From Sphingobacterium arenae (lineage in GTDB: Bacteria; Bacteroidota; Bacteroidia; Sphingobacteriales; Sphingobacteriaceae), in the NCBI RefSeq assembly GCF_014692505.1, contig NZ_JACNYK010000003.1, positions 62,001 through 126,000 of the forward strand: a stretch of 64,000 nt of DNA, written 5' to 3'. The position numbers were made by a program, and so were the translations under genes. The first letter of the stretch is position 1. Every line of letters begins with the position of its first letter. Below, one piece after another: positions 33,154 through 42,141 of this stretch. The notes beneath the pieces were generated by a model, which saw only the letters and a list, made by a program, of their open reading frames with translations, searched no databases and was not told the DNA's origin.

Positions 33154-33768
33154 ATGTCGAAGAATGTTGATGTAAAGAGAGCGAAAATACTTGATGTGGC
33201 GAAACGTCGTTTCGCGCATTTTGGAATGGCGAAGACGACGATGGCAGAAATAGCCAAAGATCTTTCTTTTTCGAAAGCTTTGTTGTATTATTATTTTCCT
33301 GACAAATACAGCTTATACACTGCCGTATTAGAACATGTTATCAATGAGATGATAAATAGGGTAGATGCATATATCTCAAAAGCTTCTCATGTGGAGGATA
33401 TTCTTTTATACGCGGTGGAAAGCCGAATGGTAATTATGCGTGAAAATTATAATCTATTCGAATATTCTTCATCCCAATTTCTTCAAAACCCGGGTGAAAT
33501 GGGAAAGAATATCGGTCCGTACTTCGAACTTATTCGGGATCAATATAGTCGTATCCTAAAAAAAGGCGTCGAAAACAAGGAAATCGAGGTAGACGATTTT
33601 AACGAGACAGCAGAACTGCTGCTTTTTTCCCTGATGGGTATGCGTGTAGGCATATTAAGTAAAGACTTGAACGATTGCCTGTTTCCTACCCCGGACGAGT
33701 TCGAACTTATTCTTACCAAACAGCAGAAAATGGTTAAGATTTTTCTTCGAGGTTTGCGCAGCAGCTAG
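33154..33768 (+). CDS. TetR-family transcriptional regulator
   Basis: A 204-residue protein. Residues of about 8-54 form the TetR DNA-binding domain (RAKILDVAKRRFAHFG, MAKTTMAEIAKDLSFSKA, LLYYYFPDKYSLY). The C-terminal ligand-binding half is helical and typical in length but not diagnostic. Its 3' end overlaps the convergent YpdA-like gene by 35 bases. No divergent efflux gene is seen. The nearest membrane gene is the FUSC protein downstream on the other strand, a possible but unproven target. Confidence 0.88.
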   Translation: MSKNVDVKRAKILDVAKRRFAHFGMAKTTMAEIAKDLSFSKALLYYYFPDKYSLYTAVLEHVINEMINRVDAYISKASHVEDILLYAVESRMVIMRENYNLFEYSSSQFLQNPGEMGKNIGPYFELIRDQYSRILKKGVENKEIEVDDFNETAELLLFSLMGMRVGILSKDLNDCLFPTPDEFELILTKQQKMVKIFLRGLRSS

Positions 33769-34735
33769 ACATCCGTTCCAAAATATGTTGTATAATAATA
33801 TCCGCATGTACTCGGGAATTTTCGATAAACCAAAGGTGGGTATTAAGACCACCGCACACCACACCAGCTAAATAAAGTCCTGCTATATTTGTTTCCATAG
33901 TTTCCGGATTGTGTGTCGGAATCATAGGAGGTTCGGTGGGGACATCAATGCCGATTCTTCTTAAAAAGTCAAAATTGGGGCGGTAGCCAGTGAGTGCCAG
34001 TACAAAATCGTTTTCCAATTCAATCGGACCTTGCGGAGTGAATATCGTAACGTAGTCGTCTTTTATTTCTGTAAGTTGGCTTTGATAGTATACGTCAATT
34101 TCGCCCAAGGCAATTCTGTTTTCTATATCTGGTCGTACCCAATATTTTACGCGAGGACCTATTTCTGATCCGCGAATAACTAATGTCACTTTTGCTCCTT
34201 TTCTATAGGTTTCCAGTGCCGCATCTATAGAGGAGTTACTTGCGCCGACAACGATAACCCGTTGGTTCGCATAGTAATGGGGATCTTTATAATAATGTGT
34301 AACTTTTGGGAGGTGTTCGCCAGGAATATCCAGTAGCATGGGCACATCATAGAAACCGGTAGCGACCACTATCGATCGAGCCATATACTGTTTTTTATTT
34401 GTTATAACGATAAAAAGATCGGCCTCCTTTTTAATTTCGATCACCTCTTCAAAGAGCTGCGTGTTTAAATCAAATTTCTCATTAATACGACGGTAGTACT
34501 CTAGCGCTTCCGCTCTTTTTGGTTTAGGAAGAGTGGTTACAAAAGGCGTGTCTCCAATCTCAAGACGCTCGGAAGACGAGAAAAATGTCATATTAAGGGG
34601 GTAGTTGTATAATGAGTTCACCAGACAGCCCTTCTCTATGATAAGGTGGGATAAATTCGCTTTTTTTGCGGCAATACCACAAGTAATCCCTATCGGGCCA
34701 GCACCTATAATTAAAACGTCAATATGATTATCCAT
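33734..34735 (-). CDS. YpdA-like bacillithiol-system flavin oxidoreductase
   Basis: A 333-residue FAD/NAD(P)H oxidoreductase. The FAD motif is DVLIIGAGPIGITCGIAAKK, and the NAD(P)-binding motif VIVVGASNSSIDAALE lies at about 165-180. ALTGYRPNFDFL precedes the C-terminal FAD-contacting region. There is no CxxC redox pair. The length and the NSLYNYPLNMTFFSSSERLE segment fit the YpdA family of bacillithiol-disulfide reductases, which is established in Firmicutes and found in bacillithiol-making Bacteroidota. Its ATG lies in ATGGATAA, overlapping the stop of the FUSC gene by eight bases, so the two are coupled. Confidence 0.82.
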   Translation of the reverse strand: MDNHIDVLIIGAGPIGITCGIAAKKANLSHLIIEKGCLVNSLYNYPLNMTFFSSSERLEIGDTPFVTTLPKPKRAEALEYYRRINEKFDLNTQLFEEVIEIKKEADLFIVITNKKQYMARSIVVATGFYDVPMLLDIPGEHLPKVTHYYKDPHYYANQRVIVVGASNSSIDAALETYRKGAKVTLVIRGSEIGPRVKYWVRPDIENRIALGEIDVYYQSQLTEIKDDYVTIFTPQGPIELENDFVLALTGYRPNFDFLRRIGIDVPTEPPMIPTHNPETMETNIAGLYLAGVVCGGLNTHLWFIENSRVHADIIIQHILERMSSCCANLEEKS

Positions 34736-36917
34736 CTGCCAAACCTATTGTTTCCTTATTTTCGACTTCTGCCATGCGTGTGACAAGCTCCTGTGCAACT
34801 TTCTGTAAATCTCCTGAAATTTTACTTAAAAACTGTAATTGTTCGGTAATTAATTTGCCGTCCTCATCTTCATCTGTAACTATTTTCAGATTTGGAAAAT
34901 CCTCATCCGCATCAAACTCCCGCTCGTCGTCAGGCGGAGCGAGTAGGGCCGCGGCCTTATGTAGGTTGGATAATGCTTTCTTTAATAGCCTCACATGTTC
35001 TCGACTATAAGAACTAATGTCTGCTTGGTGAACCTGCGTAAGTAGGTTTGCAGAATGCGAGGATAAGATATGATCGAGAATAACAAAACGGTTGACTTCT
35101 TTTGTGTATTTTTGACGCCATTTGGGTTCCGTTAACATTCTTTGAAAAGTGGATCCCATGTTGGCAGATGCAATATATACTTCCTTTCGGGAGAGCTTGT
35201 ATGCAGTAACAGTTAACTGTTCGCCTGCGAGTATACGTATCGCTTGAGCCAGATAGTTATAGTTGGCAATAAGTAAATTACGCATGTTGTCTCTAAATTG
35301 AAAGCTTTCCCAATTAGGGAAAATAACATAACTCGACGCAAATGCGATCAACCCGCCGAGAAAAGTATCAATAACCCGCTCGGTTACCATTTCCAAAGTA
35401 TCTAGACCATGGAAGCTAAGCATAATTAATATATAGGGCGTAATGAACATGACGGCTACAATATAATTTATCCGAAATAAACTATAGCCGGTGAGGAAAA
35501 AGAAGATTAGGAATATAAAACGTGTGGTGACATCGTCGATTGTGAAAATAACCACTGCCCCAAGAATACCCCCAATTAATGTGCCTATCAACCGTTGGAC
35601 ATTACGCTCCTGTGTAGAGCCAAAACCCGGTTTAAGAATAACCATAATTGTTAGCAGTGTCCAATAAATTCCATTGGGGCTGAAATTTATAAGGTTGAGG
35701 GTGAGATATGTCCCCGAGAGCACAATGGCCATGCGCAGTGCATGGCGAAAAGCCGATGACTGCAAGCTACGATTACTTTTAAATTTCTTCCAGTCAATCT
35801 GGTCACGTGTGATGAATTGAGATGCCGAATCTATTTCTTCTTTGGGGATATTGGGCCCTACATTGGTTGAGTTATAGCTGTAAATATTCTCCAGGTATTT
35901 AATGATACTTCTAATATTAATAATGACCTTTTTGAGAGGGATGGTATTGATACCTTTTCGATCAAGCTTTTCTACCGATTCCCGCAAACTATTCATGTCA
36001 TCTTCGAAAGCATAAGTAGGTTTGGGTAACTTATTTGCATTGATGGCATAAGCAATATTATCTAACTCATTTGTCACTTTTAATATGGTATGCTTAAAAG
36101 GCGTGAGTACACCGTATTGACCATAGGTAGATTTAATAGCGTTGTAATCGTATTGGGTAGTTAGACTTTGTTCAAAAAGGTCAACAATATCGGAAAAAAC
36201 CAATGTAAGGTAGCGCCCGATCTTCGTTGTATCCTTGATGGATCGTTTACTTTGGAAAAGGGTATCTCTAACCGATTCCTGATGCTTATTGACTTCTACT
36301 TGTTTTTCAATTAATTTAAGATAATTGGTGTCTATGTCAACATTTGGATCGTAGAAATTGGCCTTCAACCGGATATAGTCTGCGACATAACGCATAGATT
36401 CGGAAAGCTCCTGTTGGGCGATGCGATAAGGTCTAACTTTTAATGTCCACATACTGATTACCATGTACCACAACCCACCAACAATAACGAATAAGAGAGG
36501 AAGCCAGACATTCCCGCCAGTGACGGCATGTTGTACATTAAACAGCATCAAAAGAGTACACATTGTCCCGACCGTAGCAGCGCGGGCGTTGAAAACTGCA
36601 AACATAGCAAAAAAGAAACTCAGCGCGGCTATGGCGATTGTAGTTAAGCTGATAGAAAAGTTGATCGTGATGATGATTAGGTAAGTTATAATACCTAATC
36701 CGATGGTTGATAACATTCCTAATCGACGATGAGAGGGGGCTCCAGGTGTATCAGAAAGTCCGATTAAGAGCGCACCAAAAGAAACTAACGTACCCTCGTT
36801 CACATACCCTAAATACATGCATACGAGCAAGGGAATGATGCATCCTAACGTGATCATCAGTCCTTCTGCGAAATATTGGCTGTAGAAAAAATGGCTAATT
36901 TCTTTCGTTCGTTCCAT
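34728..36917 (-). CDS. FUSC (YccS-like) family inner-membrane protein
   Basis: A 729-residue membrane protein with two blocks of about six hydrophobic helices (about 15-165 and 390-530), each followed by a cytosolic helical region. This is the YccS/YhfK/FUSC layout linked to efflux of aromatic acids and fusaric acid. RNVQRLIGTLIGGILGAVVIF and GFGSTQER are typical of the C-terminal FUSC half. The frame continues upstream to a TTG at 36926, but ATG 36917 is preferred. It is translationally coupled to the YpdA-like gene. No membrane-fusion protein (AaeA type) is present nearby, so it may not be a classic efflux pump. Confidence 0.86.
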   Translation of the reverse strand: MERTKEISHFFYSQYFAEGLMITLGCIIPLLVCMYLGYVNEGTLVSFGALLIGLSDTPGAPSHRRLGMLSTIGLGIITYLIIITINFSISLTTIAIAALSFFFAMFAVFNARAATVGTMCTLLMLFNVQHAVTGGNVWLPLLFVIVGGLWYMVISMWTLKVRPYRIAQQELSESMRYVADYIRLKANFYDPNVDIDTNYLKLIEKQVEVNKHQESVRDTLFQSKRSIKDTTKIGRYLTLVFSDIVDLFEQSLTTQYDYNAIKSTYGQYGVLTPFKHTILKVTNELDNIAYAINANKLPKPTYAFEDDMNSLRESVEKLDRKGINTIPLKKVIINIRSIIKYLENIYSYNSTNVGPNIPKEEIDSASQFITRDQIDWKKFKSNRSLQSSAFRHALRMAIVLSGTYLTLNLINFSPNGIYWTLLTIMVILKPGFGSTQERNVQRLIGTLIGGILGAVVIFTIDDVTTRFIFLIFFFLTGYSLFRINYIVAVMFITPYILIMLSFHGLDTLEMVTERVIDTFLGGLIAFASSYVIFPNWESFQFRDNMRNLLIANYNYLAQAIRILAGEQLTVTAYKLSRKEVYIASANMGSTFQRMLTEPKWRQKYTKEVNRFVILDHILSSHSANLLTQVHQADISSYSREHVRLLKKALSNLHKAAALLAPPDDEREFDADEDFPNLKIVTDEDEDGKLITEQLQFLSKISGDLQKVAQELVTRMAEVENKETIGLADG

Positions 36918-37017
36918 AGAAAACAATGTGTGGATAAAGATACTAAAAAATCACCCAGAAGACTTTGTACTTTTGGTAATGAAAATCATAATTTAATATT
37001 TTAATCATATCGAATAG

Positions 37018-37048
37018 TTGCTTTTGTTGTGAAAAGTGCATAATTTAG
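37018..37048 (+). promoter_or_regulatory. Possible promoter of ppc
   Basis: TTG (37018-37020), 20 bases, then TAATTTAG (37041-37048), one mismatch from TAnnTTTG. It would leave a leader of about 140 bases before the ppc start. Confidence 0.4.
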
Positions 37049-37190
37049 TCCGATTCGAATTTAGCAATTTCGAAATCTGTGGCATTCCTTAATATTAAAC
37101 ATCAAACCGAGATGTAAATTATGTTGCCAGATAGGGCAATTATTATTTACAGGGAGTTTTCTTCAGCCATTGAAACAAAAAAATATATAG

Positions 37191-39764
37191 ATGAAATTAA
37201 GTCAAAAAAAATCTGTTTTTCACAATGAAGTTTTAACGCGCTTTGAACTGTATAAAAGCCTTTTTTTAACGCTGCCATTCCAAAGTGTCAAGCATACTGG
37301 TACGATTCTTCCTTTTTTTTCCACGCATTGTGAGAAAGGAGTGGAAGCAAAATTAACACCGGAAGATATTATCGAGAGTTTCTTTGGTCAATATGAGCAA
37401 TATGTACAAGAAGAGGATCGAATTGATTTTCTCTTCCGGATTGTACAATATATTGAACGTCAAGTAGTGCTTTTTGACGCAGTCGAAGATTCTGCTTTTC
37501 AGTCAGTAGGCAAGGCAGACGACTCTGGGATTCTGCAATCCTTGTTTCGTAGTGCGCAGAATAATGCGGATCTTAAACAAAGGATTTTAGAAAAATTACA
37601 TAATTTTTCTGTCAGACTTGTATTGACAGCACATCCTACGCAGTTTTATCCGGGTCCTGTGCTTGCTATCATCACAGATCTAATAGATGCGTTAAAGAGA
37701 AATGACGTACACAATATCCAATTACTGCTACAGCAATTGGGAAAAACTCCATTTATTAATAAAGAGAAACCTACACCGGTTGATGAAGCCGCTAGTTTAG
37801 CTTGGTTTTTGGAAAACGTATTTTATAAAGTGGCATCTGAAATCCAATCGGATATCGATGATGGGCTAGAGGTACCAACTGACGATGTGAAACAACTTAT
37901 CGAATTAGGCTTTTGGCCGGGAGGCGACAGGGATGGCAATCCGAATGTAACCGTCGAGAGCACGAAGAAAGTGGCAAATATGCTGCGGACAATATTATTT
38001 CGCTGCTATTACCGTGATTTTCGACTGTTGAGGCGTCGAATAACTTTCCGCGGAACGCAGAAATATTTGGATGTTCTCCAAGATTTATTCTATGAGAATA
38101 GTTTTAATCCAGTGGAAAACCCGACGAATGACACCAGAAAGATATTAGAAAACCTCAATGCAGTGAAGGAGGTGCTAAATACTATGCATGAGGGACTTTT
38201 TGTGGAGCTGGTGGAAGACTTAATTCGTAAAGTCTCTACTTTTGGATGTTATTTTACCACGTTGGATATTCGGCAGGATAGTAGCGTATTACGAAATGCA
38301 TTTAATTATCTGGTAGAACGTTACCCTGAGACTGGACTTGATTTGGAAAAAATCAGAGTGTCTGAAGCTGATAAAGAAAAAGAAATCACATTTACGGAGC
38401 TAAGTTTGGATGTAGAGAAAGATGCGGATGCGCTGGTCGTGGATACATTACAGGTTGTTAGATTAATTAAAGACATTCAAAAGTCGGGTAGCGAGCGCGC
38501 CGCGCAGCGTTTTATTATCAGTAATTGTCAACAAGCATCGGATATCTTAGGCTTGATGCAATTATTTTTATGGTCGGGATGGAAAAAAGATACGCTAACC
38601 ATTGATTTTGTACCTTTATTCGAAACTGTTGACGATCTTTCTCGTGCCGCCGATGTGATGCGAAGCCTATATGGTAATAAAGCATATGCGGAACATATCG
38701 AACGTCGTGGAAACAAACAGACTATCATGCTCGGTTTTTCTGACAGCACGAAAGATGGAGGTTATTTAATGGCAAATTGGTCTATATATCGAGCAAAAAT
38801 TGAGTTGACAGCTATTGCTCGTGAGTATGATGTGGATTTGGTGTTTTTTGATGGAAGGGGAGGGCCTCCCGCGCGAGGAGGTGGGAAAACCCAACGTTTT
38901 TATGCGTCTATGGGGAAAGAAATTGCAAATGAACATATCCAATTGACCATTCAGGGGCAAACCATTAGTAGCCAGTATGGCTCCTTAGAAACAGCTAAAT
39001 ACAATATCGAACAACTTTTGCAGGCTGGGATTATCTCGGAACTTCAGCAGAACGATGGCGATACGTTGACAAAGAAGCAGAAAGACGTGATTGACCAGAT
39101 GGCACACGCCAGTCATGATAAATTTATGTCGCTTCGTAGACATCCATTATTTTTAAAATATTTAGAGACTTTGAGTCCGTTGAAGCAGCTAGCGGAAGTT
39201 AATATCAGTAGCCGTCCGGTAAAACGAAATTCTGGTAGAGAGTTGCGTTTGGAAGATTTACGGGCTATCAGTTTCGTGACATCCTGGAGCCAATTGAAGC
39301 AGAATATTCCCGGTTTCTATGGAGTGGGCACTGCTTTGCAGTGGGCGGAAGAAAACAATCTATGGTCTTACGTCAAAAATCTGTATGAAAGTTCAGGTAT
39401 GTTTAAAACCATAATGGACAATTGTATGATGTCGATGACAAAATCGAATTTCGATGTTACGGCATATATGGAATACGATGAAACTTTTGGTGATTTTTGG
39501 AGCATGCTCCGTGATGAATTTGAGTTAACAAAAAAATATCTACTTAAGTTAAGTAATACTTCTGTATTAATGGAGGATTATCCGATAGAAAGGGCGTCCG
39601 TTTTGGCAAGAGAAAAGATCGTGTTACCCTTACTGACGATTCAACACTATGCTATTCGCAATATGTTACACAGAGAGCTTTCGGCTGAACAGGAGGCTGT
39701 GTATAGAAAGCTTATTGCTCGAACAATTTATGGCGTGGTGAATGCTGGACGAAATGTTGCATAA
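37191..39764 (+). CDS. ppc: Phosphoenolpyruvate carboxylase
   Basis: This cytosolic anaplerotic enzyme makes oxaloacetate from PEP and bicarbonate. The 857-residue length fits the bacterial PEPC. VLTAHPTQFYPGPVL holds the catalytic histidine (H148); canonical enzymes have TAHPTE, so the glutamine is a lineage difference. FWPGGDRDGNPNVT is the conserved substrate-loop motif. FFDGRGGPPARGGGKT (about 552-567) is the second active-site signature. The C-terminal MRNxG anchor is replaced by GVVNAGRNVA. It is transcribed alone with a possible promoter about 150 bases upstream. Confidence 0.94.
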   Translation: MKLSQKKSVFHNEVLTRFELYKSLFLTLPFQSVKHTGTILPFFSTHCEKGVEAKLTPEDIIESFFGQYEQYVQEEDRIDFLFRIVQYIERQVVLFDAVEDSAFQSVGKADDSGILQSLFRSAQNNADLKQRILEKLHNFSVRLVLTAHPTQFYPGPVLAIITDLIDALKRNDVHNIQLLLQQLGKTPFINKEKPTPVDEAASLAWFLENVFYKVASEIQSDIDDGLEVPTDDVKQLIELGFWPGGDRDGNPNVTVESTKKVANMLRTILFRCYYRDFRLLRRRITFRGTQKYLDVLQDLFYENSFNPVENPTNDTRKILENLNAVKEVLNTMHEGLFVELVEDLIRKVSTFGCYFTTLDIRQDSSVLRNAFNYLVERYPETGLDLEKIRVSEADKEKEITFTELSLDVEKDADALVVDTLQVVRLIKDIQKSGSERAAQRFIISNCQQASDILGLMQLFLWSGWKKDTLTIDFVPLFETVDDLSRAADVMRSLYGNKAYAEHIERRGNKQTIMLGFSDSTKDGGYLMANWSIYRAKIELTAIAREYDVDLVFFDGRGGPPARGGGKTQRFYASMGKEIANEHIQLTIQGQTISSQYGSLETAKYNIEQLLQAGIISELQQNDGDTLTKKQKDVIDQMAHASHDKFMSLRRHPLFLKYLETLSPLKQLAEVNISSRPVKRNSGRELRLEDLRAISFVTSWSQLKQNIPGFYGVGTALQWAEENNLWSYVKNLYESSGMFKTIMDNCMMSMTKSNFDVTAYMEYDETFGDFWSMLRDEFELTKKYLLKLSNTSVLMEDYPIERASVLAREKIVLPLLTIQHYAIRNMLHRELSAEQEAVYRKLIARTIYGVVNAGRNVA

Positions 39765-39788
39765 CGAGGATGCGTTATTTATTTTAAA

Positions 39789-39817
39789 TTGGAAAGTCGA
39801 TAATTTTTATATTTTTG
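39789..39817 (+). promoter_or_regulatory. Promoter of the DUF4142 lipoprotein gene
   Basis: TTG (39789-39791), 18 bases, then TATTTTTG (39810-39817), an exact TAnnTTTG with a spacing one base short. The gene starts 20 bases later. Confidence 0.6.
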
Positions 39818-39836
39818 TAGCATAAATAGAAGAGAA

Positions 39837-40394
39837 ATGAAATTAAATACTTTATTTGTTGTTGGTGTATGTGCTACCACATTGTTTATGTCTTGTGGAT
39901 CAGAGACCGCGCAAGAAAAGCAGTTGCGTTTAACACATACTACATTGATTGATGGCGATACCTATCAATTTTTTCAGCTCGTAGGTGCGAAAGTAATTTA
40001 TGAAAAGGATTATGCTTCTTATGTGGCAGGAGTAGCAAATTCATCCCAAGCAAAGCAGCTTGCCGAAAAGAGCAAGGAAGTATATGGTTCATTGATACCA
40101 GGACTGGACAGCTTAGCGATCACTAAACAAGTTGACTTTCCTATTAAAGGGGCTGAGAAATTTGTTGCGACGAACAATGTTGATACGGTAGCACTGCAAA
40201 CTTCTATATCTTATGCTGATGATAGATACATCGATCATGTACAACATGAGGCTGCTGTTGTAAAAGACCAGCTTCAGCGAATGACGCGTAATACAGATAA
40301 GGACGTACGGACATTTGCGGAAGCAAACTTGGCAAAAGTAACCGAATTGTTTACGCTGGCAGGAGGTAAGGAAGACGCAAGTGCCCACCACTAG
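39837..40394 (+). CDS. DUF4142-like lipoprotein
   Basis: A 185-residue secreted protein. The signal ends with a lipobox, TLFMSC (C20), so it is lipid-anchored. The mature part is helical, with an alternating hydrophobic pattern and the late segment DRYIDHVQHEAAVVKDQLQR, which resembles the ferritin-like DUF4142 'predicted outer membrane protein' family common in Bacteroidota. No function is established for these. It has its own promoter and a strong terminator, so it is monocistronic. The family assignment is from general pattern only. Confidence 0.62.
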   Translation: MKLNTLFVVGVCATTLFMSCGSETAQEKQLRLTHTTLIDGDTYQFFQLVGAKVIYEKDYASYVAGVANSSQAKQLAEKSKEVYGSLIPGLDSLAITKQVDFPIKGAEKFVATNNVDTVALQTSISYADDRYIDHVQHEAAVVKDQLQRMTRNTDKDVRTFAEANLAKVTELFTLAGGKEDASAHH

Positions 40395-40415
40395 AATATC
40401 ATTTATAAATGCGGG

Positions 40416-40447
40416 AAAGGAATGTAAGGAATTACATTCCTTTTTTT
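40416..40447 (+). terminator. Terminator of the DUF4142 gene
   Basis: AAAGGAATGTAA and TTACATTCCTTT form a perfect 12-bp stem around a four-base loop, and the right arm merges into seven T's. It begins 22 bases after the stop codon. Confidence 0.88.
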
Positions 40448-40531
40448 ATGAAAGATCGTTTCGATTTGCAAATATCTTGTGTGTTATGTATATTCGATTA
40501 TCTAAAAACTTTTATAAAATAACTAACCATC

Positions 40532-41374
40532 ATGAGACTTTTTTTTCTAAAGCGTATTTTATTGTTTTTTTTGCAGAGGTGGAATTGGCTAAAAGTGGCC
40601 TTCTATAGCATCTATTTTTTATTTCTTCAGATAAGCAATAACGGAGCTTTATCTTTTATCGATTTTGTCGTTATTACGTTTGTTTTTTTCGTTGCAATAG
40701 GAGTGATAGAGTTGTGTCAATATGCCCTGGGACTTTTATTTTCAGAAAGACGTTATATCAAAGCGAGCTTGGTACTCGGCGGAAGCTATATGATGTTGGC
40801 CGCGCTAGGCTATTATGTCATACACGGAAATGAAAATCATATGTCAACATTTATGTGGAATACCGAAGTAGAAGCTTCCTGGAGCGCCTTTTTAGGAGGG
40901 TTTAATCGCTTTTATTGGACCTTCTTTAAATATGGTATTATTCTGTTTCTGTTCAAGCAAATGCTACACTCGATAAGATCAAGAAAGGTTCCCAGAGATG
41001 ATATGAATAGCGGAAAATATACTGATTTGGCTCAGGAGAACAGGACGTTGACATTGAAATCAGGCATCACAACCTATATGGTGAATATCTTTCGTATCGT
41101 ATATTTAGAGGTGAAGGATGAAATTACAACCGTATATCTCATAGACGGTCCACCATTGGAGGTCAAAATGTCGTTGACTAAATTTTTTAAACAGTTACCT
41201 AAAAATCGATTTGTAAGGATACATGACAGTTGGGTGGTTGCTTTACCATATATCGCGCGAGAGACAAAAGGCTATATTTATATGAATCATTATAATGATA
41301 AGCCTTTAAAACTAGGGAAACCTGAACGCTTTTCCGAATATAAAAAATGGAAGGATAGTAATAAAATAAGTTGA
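40532..41374 (+). CDS. Membrane-bound LytTR DNA-binding regulator
   Basis: A 280-residue protein with about four hydrophobic helices in the first 150 residues and a LytTR DNA-binding domain in the last 110. The LytTR domain is marked by the pattern VYLEVKDEITTVYLIDGP, LTKFFKQLP and NRFVRIHDSWVVAL. There is no receiver domain and no histidine kinase beside it. The membrane part may sense a signal directly, or it may be a one-component regulator. The target genes are unknown. Confidence 0.82.
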   Translation: MRLFFLKRILLFFLQRWNWLKVAFYSIYFLFLQISNNGALSFIDFVVITFVFFVAIGVIELCQYALGLLFSERRYIKASLVLGGSYMMLAALGYYVIHGNENHMSTFMWNTEVEASWSAFLGGFNRFYWTFFKYGIILFLFKQMLHSIRSRKVPRDDMNSGKYTDLAQENRTLTLKSGITTYMVNIFRIVYLEVKDEITTVYLIDGPPLEVKMSLTKFFKQLPKNRFVRIHDSWVVALPYIARETKGYIYMNHYNDKPLKLGKPERFSEYKKWKDSNKIS

Positions 41375-41377
41375 AAT

Positions 41378-41414
41378 AAAAAAAGGTTTTCAAACGGGGA
41401 GAATGAAAACCTTT
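41378..41414 (-). terminator. Terminator at the end of the ligase-associated repair operon
   Basis: Read on the reverse strand, AAAGGTTTTCA and TGAAAACCTTT form a perfect 11-bp stem, and the second arm continues into a T-run (CCTTTTTTTA). It follows the pdeM stop by about 70 bases and also sits just after the convergent LytTR gene, so it may serve both. Confidence 0.78.
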
Positions 41415-41484
41415 AGCTAACCAATTATAAACCTAAATTATGATGCTGCAAAGGTAGTGTGTTTTTTTGATTAAAACAAATTTT

Positions 41485-42141
41485 TTAAAAAATATCTGTG
41501 GAAAAAATACCGTTTTCGTGAAAAGCATAACGGATGGCGTAGTCTGGAGCTGATTTCGTATCAAAACCGGTAAATAGACTAAAAGCAGGTAGTATGATTT
41601 GTTGTGTCGCTACGACAAAGCAAGGAAAGGTAATGGTTTTTTTGGTAGGCATCCATAAGCTGATACCTGGATGCACGTGCCCACTGATGGTATGCGTATC
41701 GACAACGGGCGTTGCCTGATGCGTAAAATAAATACGGTCTAAACGCCAATTTTGATGAACTTCTTGAATCCCTATTTTTTTCCATTGTTCATCTGCAAAA
41801 CGATCGTGGTTTCCTTTAATTAAAATAAACTTGGTAGAAGGAAATTTGGTGATAAATTGGCGGAGTAAATCCACTTCCCTGTTAGCTCCTGCATGAATTA
41901 AATCGCCTACAATAATGACTTGTGCAACGGAGAAATACTGTATCAATTGTTCCAGACGTTGCAAATCCTGCAGTGTTACTTGTGTGGGAAGGGCAATGCC
42001 GTTTTTTCTAAAATGCGCCGCTTTACCTAAATGTAAATCAGCGAGAATAAGCGTGCTATGTTCTTTCCAAAACAATACACGTTGGTTTGTCAATGTCAAT
42101 GATGTATCGGAAAAGGATATGTCTTGCGTAATAATATTCAT
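41485..42141 (-). CDS. pdeM: Ligase-associated DNA damage response endonuclease PdeM
   Basis: A 218-residue metallophosphoesterase. The metal-binding motifs are LADLHLGKA, VGDLIHAG, GNHDRF and SGHVHPG, in the order of the calcineurin-like fold. Its place as last gene of an operon with an exonuclease, an ATP-dependent ligase and an Lhr-like helicase identifies it as the PdeM type (a family name from genome annotation, role inferred). The frame is open upstream to 42165, but ATG 42141 overlaps the helicase stop as ATGA, which decides the start. A hairpin terminator follows. Confidence 0.9.
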   Translation of the reverse strand: MNIITQDISFSDTSLTLTNQRVLFWKEHSTLILADLHLGKAAHFRKNGIALPTQVTLQDLQRLEQLIQYFSVAQVIIVGDLIHAGANREVDLLRQFITKFPSTKFILIKGNHDRFADEQWKKIGIQEVHQNWRLDRIYFTHQATPVVDTHTISGHVHPGISLWMPTKKTITFPCFVVATQQIILPAFSLFTGFDTKSAPDYAIRYAFHENGIFSTDIF

